Assembly (NCBI GenBank): GCA_045805505.1
Contig: JBJMLA010000061.1
Coordinates: 52,036 to 116,035, forward strand
Length of the DNA: 64,000 nucleotides
Source of the DNA: BP-464 sp045805505
Lineage (GTDB): Bacteria; Actinomycetota; Thermoleophilia; Solirubrobacterales; Solirubrobacteraceae
Direction of reading: 5' to 3'
A program made the position numbers and the translations under genes. The notes under the pieces are model-generated. The model did not search any database. It saw only the letters and a program-made list of their open reading frames with translations, and had not been told where the DNA came from. How positions within the stretch are numbered: the stretch's first letter is position 1; every line of letters begins with the position of its first letter. Below are positions 24,883-32,914 of this stretch, in pieces.

Positions 24883-26043
24883 GTGCTCGCCGTCGCGCTG
24901 CTCGGGCGCAACTACACGCCGCAGGCCACGGTCCTCGCCGAGTCCTTCTCCCAGGCGTGCCCGGACGGCCGGCTGGTACTGCTCGTCGTCGACGGGCAGG
25001 AGCCGATCCCGGGCGCCGAGGTCATCGGGCCCGCGGACATCGGGATCGACGACGCCGAGCTGCGCCGCCGCGCCGGGCTCTTCGATCCGATGGGCGTCAT
25101 CGGCTCGATGAAGGCGGCCGCCGTGCTGTCGCTGCTCGATCAGGACGAGACGGTGTTCATGCTCGACGCCGACATGCAGCTGCTGGCCCCGCTCGACGAC
25201 CTCGCGGCGCTCGCCCGGCGGCACGGCACCGTCCTCTCACCGCACCTGCTCGAGCCCCTTGCGGGCGCCCCGCGGCAGTGGCCCGAGGAGGAGATCCTCA
25301 ACGCGGGCGCCTACAACGGCGGGTTCCTCGTCGCGGGCCAGTCCGGGCGCCCCGCGCTCGAATGGCTCGACGAGCGCCTGCGCCGGGATTGCTCGATCGA
25401 GCATCTCTTCTACGGTCAGCGCTGGTTCGACCTGATCCCCGGCACCTTCGGCGGCCATGTGCTGCGCGACTGGGGCGTTAACGCGGCGCCCCACGTCTAC
25501 CGGGGCCGCGACATCGAGTGGCGCGACGACCGCGCCTACCTCGAGGGCGCAGAGCTGCGGCTGCCGCACTACTCGGGCTTTGACCCGGCCAACCCCGCCG
25601 CGATGTGCCGGTACTACGGCGAGGGCGCGATGCCGGACATGGATCTGGACGGCCGGCCGGGCCTGCAGCGGCTCTACGGCGCCTACGCCGAGCGCCTGGA
25701 GGCGGCGGGCTGGCCGGGCCAGGGCGCGTGGCCGTGGTTGCACGCCGCCGACGGCACCCCACTGGACAAGCCGATTCGCCGTGCCTACGGCGACGCGCTG
25801 CTGGCGGCGGAGCGCGAGGGGACCACCGAGCCTCCGGACGCGTTCTCGCCGGCCTTCCCGGCGTGGCTCGCCGAGGAGCTTCCGGGCGCCGCGGGCGTCT
25901 CTCGCTACCTCGCCGGGCTCCACGCGCTGCGCAGCGACCTGCAGGCGGCGTTCCCGGACCTCGCGGCCGACGCCCCGCGGCTGGCCGACTGGGCGCGCCA
26001 GGCGCCCGAGGGCCACCTCGCGCACCACCTCCTGCTCGCCTAG
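24883..26043 (+). CDS. putative GT-A nucleotide-sugar transferase (GT8-like)
   Basis: A 386-residue protein with a GT-A-like N-terminal half. It has LAVALLGRNYTPQATVLAES, VFMLDADMQLLAPL (a DAD metal site), and NAGAYNGGFLVAGQSGRPAL, the pattern of GT8-like and nucleotide-diphospho-sugar transferase proteins. RLPHYSGFDPANP near residue 230 matches the His-containing C-terminal part of such enzymes. The last ~120 residues are helical without known motif. The GTG at 24883 is set by the TAGCAT box. It ends on a CTAG shared with the convergent dehydrogenase. Donor and acceptor are unknown. Confidence 0.75.
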   Translation: MLAVALLGRNYTPQATVLAESFSQACPDGRLVLLVVDGQEPIPGAEVIGPADIGIDDAELRRRAGLFDPMGVIGSMKAAAVLSLLDQDETVFMLDADMQLLAPLDDLAALARRHGTVLSPHLLEPLAGAPRQWPEEEILNAGAYNGGFLVAGQSGRPALEWLDERLRRDCSIEHLFYGQRWFDLIPGTFGGHVLRDWGVNAAPHVYRGRDIEWRDDRAYLEGAELRLPHYSGFDPANPAAMCRYYGEGAMPDMDLDGRPGLQRLYGAYAERLEAAGWPGQGAWPWLHAADGTPLDKPIRRAYGDALLAAEREGTTEPPDAFSPAFPAWLAEELPGAAGVSRYLAGLHALRSDLQAAFPDLAADAPRLADWARQAPEGHLAHHLLLA

Positions 26044-27290
26044 AGGCGTTCGGCGTTGCCGATGTCGGTGGTGCGCGTGACGCCGCGCAGGTCCAGCACG
26101 CTGGGCACGGCCGCACCGACGGCCACGAGATCGAGCTCGGGGTGCGCCGTGACGACGACCGCGAGCGCGGTCTCGCTCAGCGCGTCTTCGAGGCTCGAGT
26201 TGCGCAGGCCCAGCTCCGGGACCTCGTCCACGTAGGGGTCGTGGTAGACGAGCTCGCCGCCCAGCGCCTGGAGCAGGCGGCCGATCTTCAGCGCGGGGGA
26301 TTCGCGCATGTCGCCGACGCCCGCCTTGTAGGAGACGCCCAGCAGCGCGATCCGGCTGCCCTTGACCGCTCGGCCGTCCTCGTTGAGGGCGCGGACGACG
26401 CGCTCGACGCAGTATTCGGGCATGTGCTGGTTGACCTTGCCGGCCAGCTCGATGAACTCGGTGGCGAAGCCGACCTCGCGCGCCTTCCACGCGAGGTAGA
26501 ACGGGTCGACGGGCAGGCAGTGGCCGCCCATGCCCGGACCCGGCTCGAACTTCATGAAGCCGTAGGGCTTGGTGGCCGCCGCGTCGACGACCTCCCACAC
26601 GTCGATGCCCATGCGGTCACAGAGCATCGCCAGCTCGTTGACCAGCGCGATGTTGACCGACCGGAAGATGTTCTCGAGCAGCTTCTCCAGCTCGGCGGCC
26701 TCCGGTGTCGAGACCGGCACGAGCACGTCGCACACGCTGCCGTAGAACGCCATGGCGCGTTCGAGGCAGGCGGAGGTCAGGCCGCCGATGACCTTCGGCG
26801 TGTTGCGCAGCGTGAAGTCGGTGCGGCCCGGATCCACGCGCTCGGGCGAGAACGCGACGTTGAAGTCGCTGCCCGCGACGAGGCCGGTCTCCTCGAGGAT
26901 GGGGACGAGCTGCTCGCGCGTCGTTCCCGGGTACGTGGTCGACTCGAGCACGACGAGCTGGCCGGCGCGCAGGATGCCGCGCACGGCGCGGGCGGAGGAC
27001 AGCAGCGGGCCGAGGTCGGGCTCGCGCTGGGCCGACAGCGGCGTGGGCACGCAGATGACGATGGCGTCGGCGGCGGCGAGGGCCGACGCGTCGGTCGTCG
27101 GCGTGAAGCGCTCGAGCACCGCGGCGAGCCGGCCGGAGGGGATGTCCTCGATGTAGGAGTCGCCGGCGGTGAGCGCGGCGACCTTGGCCTCGCTGACGTC
27201 GAGGCCGATGACCTGATCGCCGGCCTCGGCAAAGGCGACGGCCAGCGGCAGGCCGACGTAGCCCAGTCCGACGATTCCTACGGTTTGCAC
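26040..27290 (-). CDS. UDP-N-acetylhexosamine/UDP-glucose 6-dehydrogenase (WecC-like)
   Basis: A 416-residue NAD-dependent nucleotide-sugar dehydrogenase giving a UDP-uronic acid. Motifs are GIVGLGYVGLPLAVAFAE, VLESTTYPGTTREQL, FNVAFSPERVDPGRTDF, KLLENIFRSVNIALVNELA and GPGMGGHCLPVDPFYLAWK, with catalytic Cys258. The long SPERVDPG region and CLPVDP loop resemble WecC/WbpA-type enzymes that take UDP-HexNAc more than UDP-Glc enzymes, but this is not decisive. GTG at 27290 lies 6 nt after a TACGAT box. A second, more divergent dehydrogenase is at 5326. It is divergent from the PqqD unit. Confidence 0.88.
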   Translation of the reverse strand: MQTVGIVGLGYVGLPLAVAFAEAGDQVIGLDVSEAKVAALTAGDSYIEDIPSGRLAAVLERFTPTTDASALAAADAIVICVPTPLSAQREPDLGPLLSSARAVRGILRAGQLVVLESTTYPGTTREQLVPILEETGLVAGSDFNVAFSPERVDPGRTDFTLRNTPKVIGGLTSACLERAMAFYGSVCDVLVPVSTPEAAELEKLLENIFRSVNIALVNELAMLCDRMGIDVWEVVDAAATKPYGFMKFEPGPGMGGHCLPVDPFYLAWKAREVGFATEFIELAGKVNQHMPEYCVERVVRALNEDGRAVKGSRIALLGVSYKAGVGDMRESPALKIGRLLQALGGELVYHDPYVDEVPELGLRNSSLEDALSETALAVVVTAHPELDLVAVGAAVPSVLDLRGVTRTTDIGNAERL

Positions 27291-27296
27291 GCCGCC

Positions 27297-27302
27297 ATCG
27301 TA
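27297..27302 (-). promoter_or_regulatory. -10 box TACGAT for the dehydrogenase at 27290
   Basis: On the minus strand TACGAT, 6 nt, then GTG at 27290. It faces the box at 27337 for the PqqD unit, with 34 bases between them. Confidence 0.52.
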
Positions 27303-27336
27303 CGGCGCGCACGTCGATCAGATTTCCAGTGCGGAT

Positions 27337-27342
27337 TAGGCT
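27337..27342 (+). promoter_or_regulatory. -10 box TAGGCT for the PqqD/HPr-kinase unit
   Basis: TAGGCT, 7 nt, then ATG at 27350. This supports that start over an in-frame GTG at 27329. It probably drives all five overlapping genes to 32914. Confidence 0.58.
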
Positions 27343-27349
27343 GGCAACG

Positions 27350-27778
27350 ATGCAGTTGCCCCAGGCCGTGGTGAACGCCCGCCATGTCGTCCACGAGACG
27401 ATCGACGGCGAGACGATCCTGATCCACCTCGGGACCGGCGTGTACTACAGCCTCGACGGAACGGGGGCCGAGATCTGGGCGCTGGCCTCCCAGGGCGTCC
27501 CGGCCGCCGACCTCGTCGGCTGGCTCGAGGCCCGCCACCCGGAGCAGGCCGCGCTGGTGGAGGGGGCGGTGGCCGCGCTGTTCGCCGAGCTGCTCGCCGA
27601 GGAGCTGCTCGTCGAAGGCGTGCCCGAGCAGTTGCCCGAGCTGCCCGCGGACGCCTCCCCGGGAGCCTTCACGCCCCCCGCGCTGCAGAAGTACACCGAC
27701 ATGCAGCAGTTCATGCTCGTGGATCCGCTGCACGAGGTCGACGAGCAGGCCGGCTGGCCCAATGTCGCCTCGGGCTGA
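27350..27778 (+). CDS. PqqD-family peptide chaperone with leader-like C-terminal tail
   Basis: A 142-residue protein. Residues 1-95 are a PqqD/RRE-type winged helix: VVHETIDGETILIHLGTGVYYSLDGTGAEIW, shown by ILIHLGTGVYYSL and TGAEIWALASQG. PqqD-like domains bind leader peptides and hand them to modifying enzymes. Residues 108-138 (FTPPALQKYTDM, then VDPLHEVDEQAGWP) look like a RiPP leader or acceptor tail rather than part of the domain. The HPr-kinase-like gene starts 17 bases before its end. I recall a named 'HPr-rel-A system PqqD' family with this neighbour; membership needs an HMM check. Confidence 0.83.
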   Translation: MQLPQAVVNARHVVHETIDGETILIHLGTGVYYSLDGTGAEIWALASQGVPAADLVGWLEARHPEQAALVEGAVAALFAELLAEELLVEGVPEQLPELPADASPGAFTPPALQKYTDMQQFMLVDPLHEVDEQAGWPNVASG

Positions 27779-28808
27779 GGCGGGCGTCGAGAGCTACTTC
27801 GCCGCGGCGGCGCAGGCCCACGCGAGGGCCTGTGCCGAGCGGGGGACGGTGACCGTCGACCTGGCGATGGCGGGCCGCCGGCTGCGACTGACCTTCGCGG
27901 GGCGCGCGCTGCCGCACGCGCTGCTCGGGCCGTTTGCCGGGCTCCGCGTCGACCGCGCGGCGCACGCCGATGCCGAGATCGCCCTGTGGGAACGCGGCAC
28001 GGAGCCGGTGACCGCCCCGTGGAACGGAAGCAACGTCGAGGCCGCGGGCGCGGTCCGCGGCGCGGACGGCGCCGTACTCGCGGTGCAGGATCCCGGCAGC
28101 GGCGTCATCACCGCCGTCGGCGAGGACGGCGCGCGGGTCCTCTACAACGCGCCGTCGGCCGCGGGCTTGCCGTGGTGGGAGCGCGCTGCGCCGATGCGCA
28201 CCGCGCTGCACTGGGCGCTCGGCGGGCCGGGCCGCGGACTCGTCCATGGCGGCGCGGTGGGCGATGCGCGCGGCGGCGTGCTGCTGGCCGGACGAGGAGG
28301 TTCGGGCAAGACGACGCTGGCGCTCGCCGCCCTCGACGCGGGCCTGCACTACGTCGCCGACGACTACCTGCTGCTGGAGTCCGGCGCCGAGGCCAGGGCG
28401 CACAACGTGTTCGGCACCGCCAAGCTCGACGCGGGACACATCGCGCGGTTCCCCGCGCTGGCCACGGACGCGGCACTGTGCGGGCCACTGCGCGACCCCG
28501 GCGAGAAGCTGGTGCTCGACGTCGCCGTCGCCCGCCCCGCTCAGCTCCGTGACCGGCTGGCGATCCGCGCCGTGGCGCTGCCGCGCATCACCGGCGGCCC
28601 GACGGCGGTGCGGCGCGTCAGCGGCGCCCGCGGGCTGCTCGCGCTCGCGCCCAGCACGATCTTTCAGATGCCGTTCGACGACGGGCGCGTGCTGCGCCTG
28701 CTCGGCACGGTCGCCCAGGCGGTGCCGTGCTTCGAGCTCGACGTGGGCGACGACGTCTCCGAGCTGCCCGCCGCGCTCGACCGGATCCTCACGGAGGCCG
28801 TCGCATGA
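27762..28808 (+). CDS. HPr-kinase-like P-loop kinase (HprK-related)
   Basis: A 348-residue protein. Residues ~165-300 match the HPr Ser kinase fold: GLVHGGAVGDARGG, Walker A GRGGSGKTT at 177-185 and the metal-binding pair in HYVADDYLLLE at about 197-207. The N-terminal ~150 residues are a separate beta-rich domain. No PTS genes are in the window, so HPr is an unlikely substrate. Related kinases phosphorylate lasso-peptide C-termini (ThcoK type). Overlap with the PqqD gene and ATGA coupling to the next GT2 suggest it phosphorylates the PqqD tail, another peptide, or a sugar carrier. Confidence 0.8.
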   Translation: MSPRAEAGVESYFAAAAQAHARACAERGTVTVDLAMAGRRLRLTFAGRALPHALLGPFAGLRVDRAAHADAEIALWERGTEPVTAPWNGSNVEAAGAVRGADGAVLAVQDPGSGVITAVGEDGARVLYNAPSAAGLPWWERAAPMRTALHWALGGPGRGLVHGGAVGDARGGVLLAGRGGSGKTTLALAALDAGLHYVADDYLLLESGAEARAHNVFGTAKLDAGHIARFPALATDAALCGPLRDPGEKLVLDVAVARPAQLRDRLAIRAVALPRITGGPTAVRRVSGARGLLALAPSTIFQMPFDDGRVLRLLGTVAQAVPCFELDVGDDVSELPAALDRILTEAVA

Positions 28809-30160
28809 CGGCCGGGCTCGTCTCGGTCCTCGTGCCGGCCTACGAGGCCGAGCGCTACCTCGGCGCGGCCCTGAAGAGCGCGCTGGCGCAGGACCACCCC
28901 GCCTTCGAGGTCATCGTCATCGACGACGGCTCCACCGATGCCACCGCGGCCATCGCCAAGGAGCACCCCGTCCGGCTGATCGAGCTTCCCGCGAACCGAG
29001 GCCCGGCGGCGGCGCGCAACGCCGGGCTGGCCGCCGCCCGCGGTGAGTACGTGACGGTCCTCGACGCCGACGATCTGTGGCCCGGCGACCGGCTGTCGCT
29101 GCAGGTCGGCCACCTCGAGCGCCACCCCGAGCACGACCTCGTCATGGGGCTCACGGTCGCCTTCGTCACACCGGGCGAGGTGAGACCCGCGCACTTCCCG
29201 GCCGCCCACGACGGCGAGCCGCTGCAGGCGCACGCCGGCACCATGCTGTGTCGCCGCACGCTGTTCGACCGCATCGGACCGTGGGACGAGTCGTTCCGCC
29301 ACGCCGAGGACGTCGATTGGCTGTCACGGGCCAAGGACGCGGGGGCGCTCGCCGGCGAGGTCGACGAAGTCGTGCTGCACTACCGCATCCACGCGGCGAA
29401 CATCTCGCGCGACAAGACGGTCAACGGCGCCGCCATGCTGCGGGTCCTGCGCGACTCGGTCCGCCGGCAGCAGACCCCACTGGTCTCGGTGGTGATCCCG
29501 CTGCACGACGGGGCGGCGTTCATCGCCGACGCACTGGCCACCGTCGCCGCCCAGACCCACCCCGCCGTGGAGACGATCGTCGTCGACGACGGCTCGCACG
29601 ACCGCGGCGCGGAGATCGCCGCCGCGCACCCGGGCGTGCGGGTGCTCCGCCAGCCGCAGGCCGGCCCTGGGGCGGCCCGCAACGCCGGGGTCGCCGTCAG
29701 CAGCGGCGCGTTCCTCGCCTTCCTCGATCAGGACGACCTGTGGCACGCCGACAAGCTGGCCCGCCAGCTCGCCGCGTTGCGGGCCGAGCCCGGCGCCGAT
29801 CTCGCCCTGTGCCACCTGGACATGCTCGTCACCGACGGGCTCGAGCGACCCGGCTGGTTCCCGGAGGCATGGCTCACCACGCCGCAGCCCGGCTACATCC
29901 CGAGCGCCTGGTTGCTGCGCCGATCGGCGTGGGCGCGCGTCGGCCGGTTCGACGAGTCCTACGCGATCGCCTCGGACGCCGACTGGCTGTCGCGCTTCAG
30001 CGACGCCGGGCTGCACGCCACGATGCTGCCCGACACCCTGGCCTGCTGGCGCGTCCACGGCGACAACGGCTCCTACGACCGCGAGACGATGCAGCGCGAG
30101 CTGTTCACGGTGTTCCGCCGTGGGCTGCGCCGGCGCGAGCAGGACGTCGCCCATGACTGA
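28805..30160 (+). CDS. two-domain GT2/GT2 glycosyltransferase
   Basis: A 451-residue fusion of two GT-A domains. Domain 1 (about 4-215) has LVSVLVPAYEAERYLGAAL, VIDDGSTDATAAIA, VTVLDADDLWPGD and RHAEDVDWLSRAKDAG. Domain 2 (about 222-440) repeats the plan: VVIPLHDGAAFIADAL, VVDDGSHDRGAEIA, LAFLDQDDLWHADK and AIASDADWLSRFSDAG. Both keep their metal aspartates, so both may be active. It starts in an ATGA overlap with the kinase. It may add two sugars to whatever the PqqD/kinase pair handles. Confidence 0.87.
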   Translation: MTAGLVSVLVPAYEAERYLGAALKSALAQDHPAFEVIVIDDGSTDATAAIAKEHPVRLIELPANRGPAAARNAGLAAARGEYVTVLDADDLWPGDRLSLQVGHLERHPEHDLVMGLTVAFVTPGEVRPAHFPAAHDGEPLQAHAGTMLCRRTLFDRIGPWDESFRHAEDVDWLSRAKDAGALAGEVDEVVLHYRIHAANISRDKTVNGAAMLRVLRDSVRRQQTPLVSVVIPLHDGAAFIADALATVAAQTHPAVETIVVDDGSHDRGAEIAAAHPGVRVLRQPQAGPGAARNAGVAVSSGAFLAFLDQDDLWHADKLARQLAALRAEPGADLALCHLDMLVTDGLERPGWFPEAWLTTPQPGYIPSAWLLRRSAWARVGRFDESYAIASDADWLSRFSDAGLHATMLPDTLACWRVHGDNGSYDRETMQRELFTVFRRGLRRREQDVAHD

Positions 30161-30833
30161 TCCTCGCGTCGCGGTCGTCATCCCCGCCTATCAGGCCGAG
30201 CGCTACCTCGGCGAGGCGATCGAGAGCGTGCTGCACCAACCCTGCACGGTCGCCGAGATCGTGGTGGTCGACGACGGATCCACCGACGAGACGAGCGCGC
30301 TGGCCGCGGGCTTCGGCGAGCCCGTGCGTGTCGTGCGGCGGTCCAACGGCGGCATCGGCGCCGCGCGCAACACCGGGTTCGCCCAGACCACCGCCGAGCT
30401 CGTCGCCTTCCTCGACGCCGACGACGTCTGGACCAGGGAGAGCCTGTCGAGCCGCCTTCCCGTGTTCGCCGACCCCGGCGTCGACCTCGTGTTCGGCACC
30501 AGCGCGACGTTCACCGAACGCGGCCCGGACGGCCCCGTGGCCAGCGGGCCGCTGCTGGCCGCCGAGATGCCCGGGGCGATGCTCGTGCGGCGCGACGCCT
30601 TCGCGCGCGTCGGGCCCTTCGCCGAGGGCACGGCGGTCTCCGAGGGCCTCGACTGGCTCCTGCGCGCACAGGAGGCGGGACTGCGGACGGCGACCGTCGA
30701 CGAGCAGATCGGCTGGCGGCGCGTGCACGGGACCAACAACACGCTGCGCCACCGCGCCGAGATCGGCGAGTTCGCCCACACGCTGAAGGCGGCCCTCGAC
30801 CGCCGCCGCGCGGCCGGAGGCGAGGCGGCATGA
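30153..30833 (+). CDS. GT2 family glycosyltransferase (single domain)
   Basis: A 226-residue GT-A protein closely resembling each domain of the preceding fusion: RVAVVIPAYQAERYLGEAI, VVVDDGSTDETSALA, VAFLDADDVWTRES and VSEGLDWLLRAQEAGL. The shared AYxAERYLGxA start suggests a duplication within the locus. The ATG lies 8 bases inside the upstream gene and the gene ends in an ATGA overlap with the nucleotidyltransferase, so five genes (27350-32914) are translationally chained. Confidence 0.86.
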   Translation: MTDPRVAVVIPAYQAERYLGEAIESVLHQPCTVAEIVVVDDGSTDETSALAAGFGEPVRVVRRSNGGIGAARNTGFAQTTAELVAFLDADDVWTRESLSSRLPVFADPGVDLVFGTSATFTERGPDGPVASGPLLAAEMPGAMLVRRDAFARVGPFAEGTAVSEGLDWLLRAQEAGLRTATVDEQIGWRRVHGTNNTLRHRAEIGEFAHTLKAALDRRRAAGGEAA

Positions 30834-32914
30834 CCGCGCCGCCGCTCGTGCCCTGGGGCACGGAGGCCGACCGCGTCGACGTCTGGCCCACCGCGGATCA
30901 GGACCAGCTGCTGCGCGCCGCCCTGCTGCCCGACGAGCGCGCGATCGCCGCCTGGCGCGACATCCGCGATCGCGTGGACGTCGCGTCCCTCGACGGGGCC
31001 ACGACCGCGCTGCTGCCCGTCCTGCGGCGCAACCTCACGGGGCTCGGCGTGCAGGACGAGCTCATGGAGCTGTTCAAGGGCGTCCAGCGCTACCACTGGG
31101 CGCGCACGCAGCTCCTCCTCGAGCCACTCGTCCCGATGGTCGCCGCCCTCGAGGACGCCGGCATCGCGACGATGCTGCTCAAGGGCGGCGCGCTGACCGC
31201 CGACGGCCGGCTCTCGGCCGGTCTGCGGCCGGTCAACGACCTCGACGTGCTGGTGCCCACCGACCGGACCGCCGACGCGGTCGCGCTGCTCGGCGCCCAC
31301 GGGTTCGTCCCGGTGGCCGACGCCGACCCGCGCTACGTCGTCGACCACGCGCACCGGTACACGCCGAGCTTCGGGTTCCGCGACGGTGTCGACCGCCAGC
31401 TCGACGTGCACTGGCACGTGCTCCACGACTCCTGCCAGCCCGGCGCCGACGACGACTTCTGGGCGGCCGCCGGCGGCATCGAGCTCAAGGGCGTGCGCAC
31501 CCGGTCGCTGTGCGGCACCGACGAGCTGCTGCTGGTCGTCCTGCACGGCCTGCGCTGGGCCCCGGCGCCCACCTACCGGTGGATGGTCGACGCCGCGATG
31601 CTCGTCGACGGAGGATCGGGCCCGATCGACTACGACCGCCTGGTCGACCAGGCGCGCCGCCGGCGGCTGACGGCACCGCTCGCGGCGGGCCTCGCGCACC
31701 TGCGCGACGTCGCCGGCGCGGCGGTCCCGTCCGAGGTGCTGCGCGGGCTCGGGCGCGGCACGCGCATCGAGCGCGCCGAGCTGCGCGCGAGGATCACCGA
31801 CCCGCGGCACCGGTCGCCGGCCGCGCGGCGGCTGCTGGTCCACGAGCAGCACCTGCGGCGCACCCTGCCCCTCGGATGCCGGGCGAGCACGGTCCGGCGC
31901 GTCCGTGCCGAGGCGGCGCGCCTCGGGATCACCGGGCCGGGCGCCCTCGGCTCGCTCGTGCGCGGCGCGCCGGCCCCCGGGCCGGGACGCCCGCAGTCAC
32001 TCGACAGCGCGGCGGTCGGCCCCGCGGCCGCCCGGCGGCCGGTGACGCTCGGCGTGCCGCTGGACTTCCGGGACTGGGAGGTCGTCGCCGAGCACGTCGA
32101 GCACGGAACCTGGCGCAACGAGCCCGGGGGCTGCTGGCTGGCGGGCCGCACCGCGCGGATCGTGCTGCCCCTGCCCGCGGCGGCGCCCGCGCTGCTGACC
32201 CTCCGCCTGCGCGCGCTGCCGCTGCTCGGCGGCGCGACGACGAGCCAGCGCCTGCGCGTGAGCGCCAACGGCGCCGAGCTCGCCGATGTGGCCGCCGACG
32301 GGCCCCTCGACCTCGGTCTCGTCGTGGCGCCGGAGGCGGTCGCGGGAGCGCAAGCGCTGGAGCTGCTGCTCGAGACGCCCGATGCCGTCTCGGAGGCCGC
32401 GCTGGGCATCGGCCACGGCGATCGCGCCATGAGCTTCCTGCTGCGCGACATCACCGTTCACGCCCCGGCGCCGACCGCGCTGGGCCAGCGGGTGAGCTTC
32501 GTCGGCGGTGCGGCCGACGACGGGCATCTGGTCGGGGGCTGGCACGAGCCGGAGGGAGCGGGGCGCTGGACGAGCGGCACGCGCGCGGTCATCGCCCTGC
32601 GGCTCGCGGGCGGGCCGGCCGACGCCGACCTCGTCCTGGAGGGGCTGCCGTTCGTCGGGCGCCCCGGCCGGTCGCTGCTGGTCGACGTGGTGGCCGCCGG
32701 CCGTCGCGCCGGGACGCTGGCCTACGACGATCCCCTGGCCGACAACAGCCGGTCGGTTGCCCTGCGAGCGGCCGATTTCGGGCCCGGCGGTGAGATCGTG
32801 GTCGAGCTGCTCGTGCGCGACCCGCGGTCACCGCGAGGCGAGGGCACCGGCGGCGACGAGCGGCTCCTGGGCCTGTGCCTCGCCGCGGTGGCGCTGCATG
32901 CGCCGGCCGGCTAG
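30830..32914 (+). CDS. nucleotidyltransferase fused to two beta-sandwich modules
   Basis: A 694-residue protein. Residues ~20-340 match the uncharacterised nucleotidyltransferase group (NTP_transf_5-like): ATMLLKGGALTADGRLSAGL, RPVNDLDVLVPTDRTAD carrying the metal Asp pair, and QLDVHWHVLHDS. From ~400 on are two similar ~130-residue beta units: one around CWLAGRTARIVLPLP to LRVSANGAELADV, the other around RWTSGTRAVIALRLA to LLVDVVAAGRRAGTL. Such sandwiches are more usual on extracytoplasmic glycan enzymes; no signal peptide is visible here. It ends the HPr-kinase unit. Nucleotidylation of a peptide or glycan is possible. Confidence 0.75.
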   Translation: MTAPPLVPWGTEADRVDVWPTADQDQLLRAALLPDERAIAAWRDIRDRVDVASLDGATTALLPVLRRNLTGLGVQDELMELFKGVQRYHWARTQLLLEPLVPMVAALEDAGIATMLLKGGALTADGRLSAGLRPVNDLDVLVPTDRTADAVALLGAHGFVPVADADPRYVVDHAHRYTPSFGFRDGVDRQLDVHWHVLHDSCQPGADDDFWAAAGGIELKGVRTRSLCGTDELLLVVLHGLRWAPAPTYRWMVDAAMLVDGGSGPIDYDRLVDQARRRRLTAPLAAGLAHLRDVAGAAVPSEVLRGLGRGTRIERAELRARITDPRHRSPAARRLLVHEQHLRRTLPLGCRASTVRRVRAEAARLGITGPGALGSLVRGAPAPGPGRPQSLDSAAVGPAAARRPVTLGVPLDFRDWEVVAEHVEHGTWRNEPGGCWLAGRTARIVLPLPAAAPALLTLRLRALPLLGGATTSQRLRVSANGAELADVAADGPLDLGLVVAPEAVAGAQALELLLETPDAVSEAALGIGHGDRAMSFLLRDITVHAPAPTALGQRVSFVGGAADDGHLVGGWHEPEGAGRWTSGTRAVIALRLAGGPADADLVLEGLPFVGRPGRSLLVDVVAAGRRAGTLAYDDPLADNSRSVALRAADFGPGGEIVVELLVRDPRSPRGEGTGGDERLLGLCLAAVALHAPAG

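Noticed and set aside
27350..32914. Classical lasso-peptide cluster
   Set aside because: PqqD-like and kinase genes are present, but there is no Asn-synthetase-like cyclase, no transglutaminase-like protease and no separate precursor gene.
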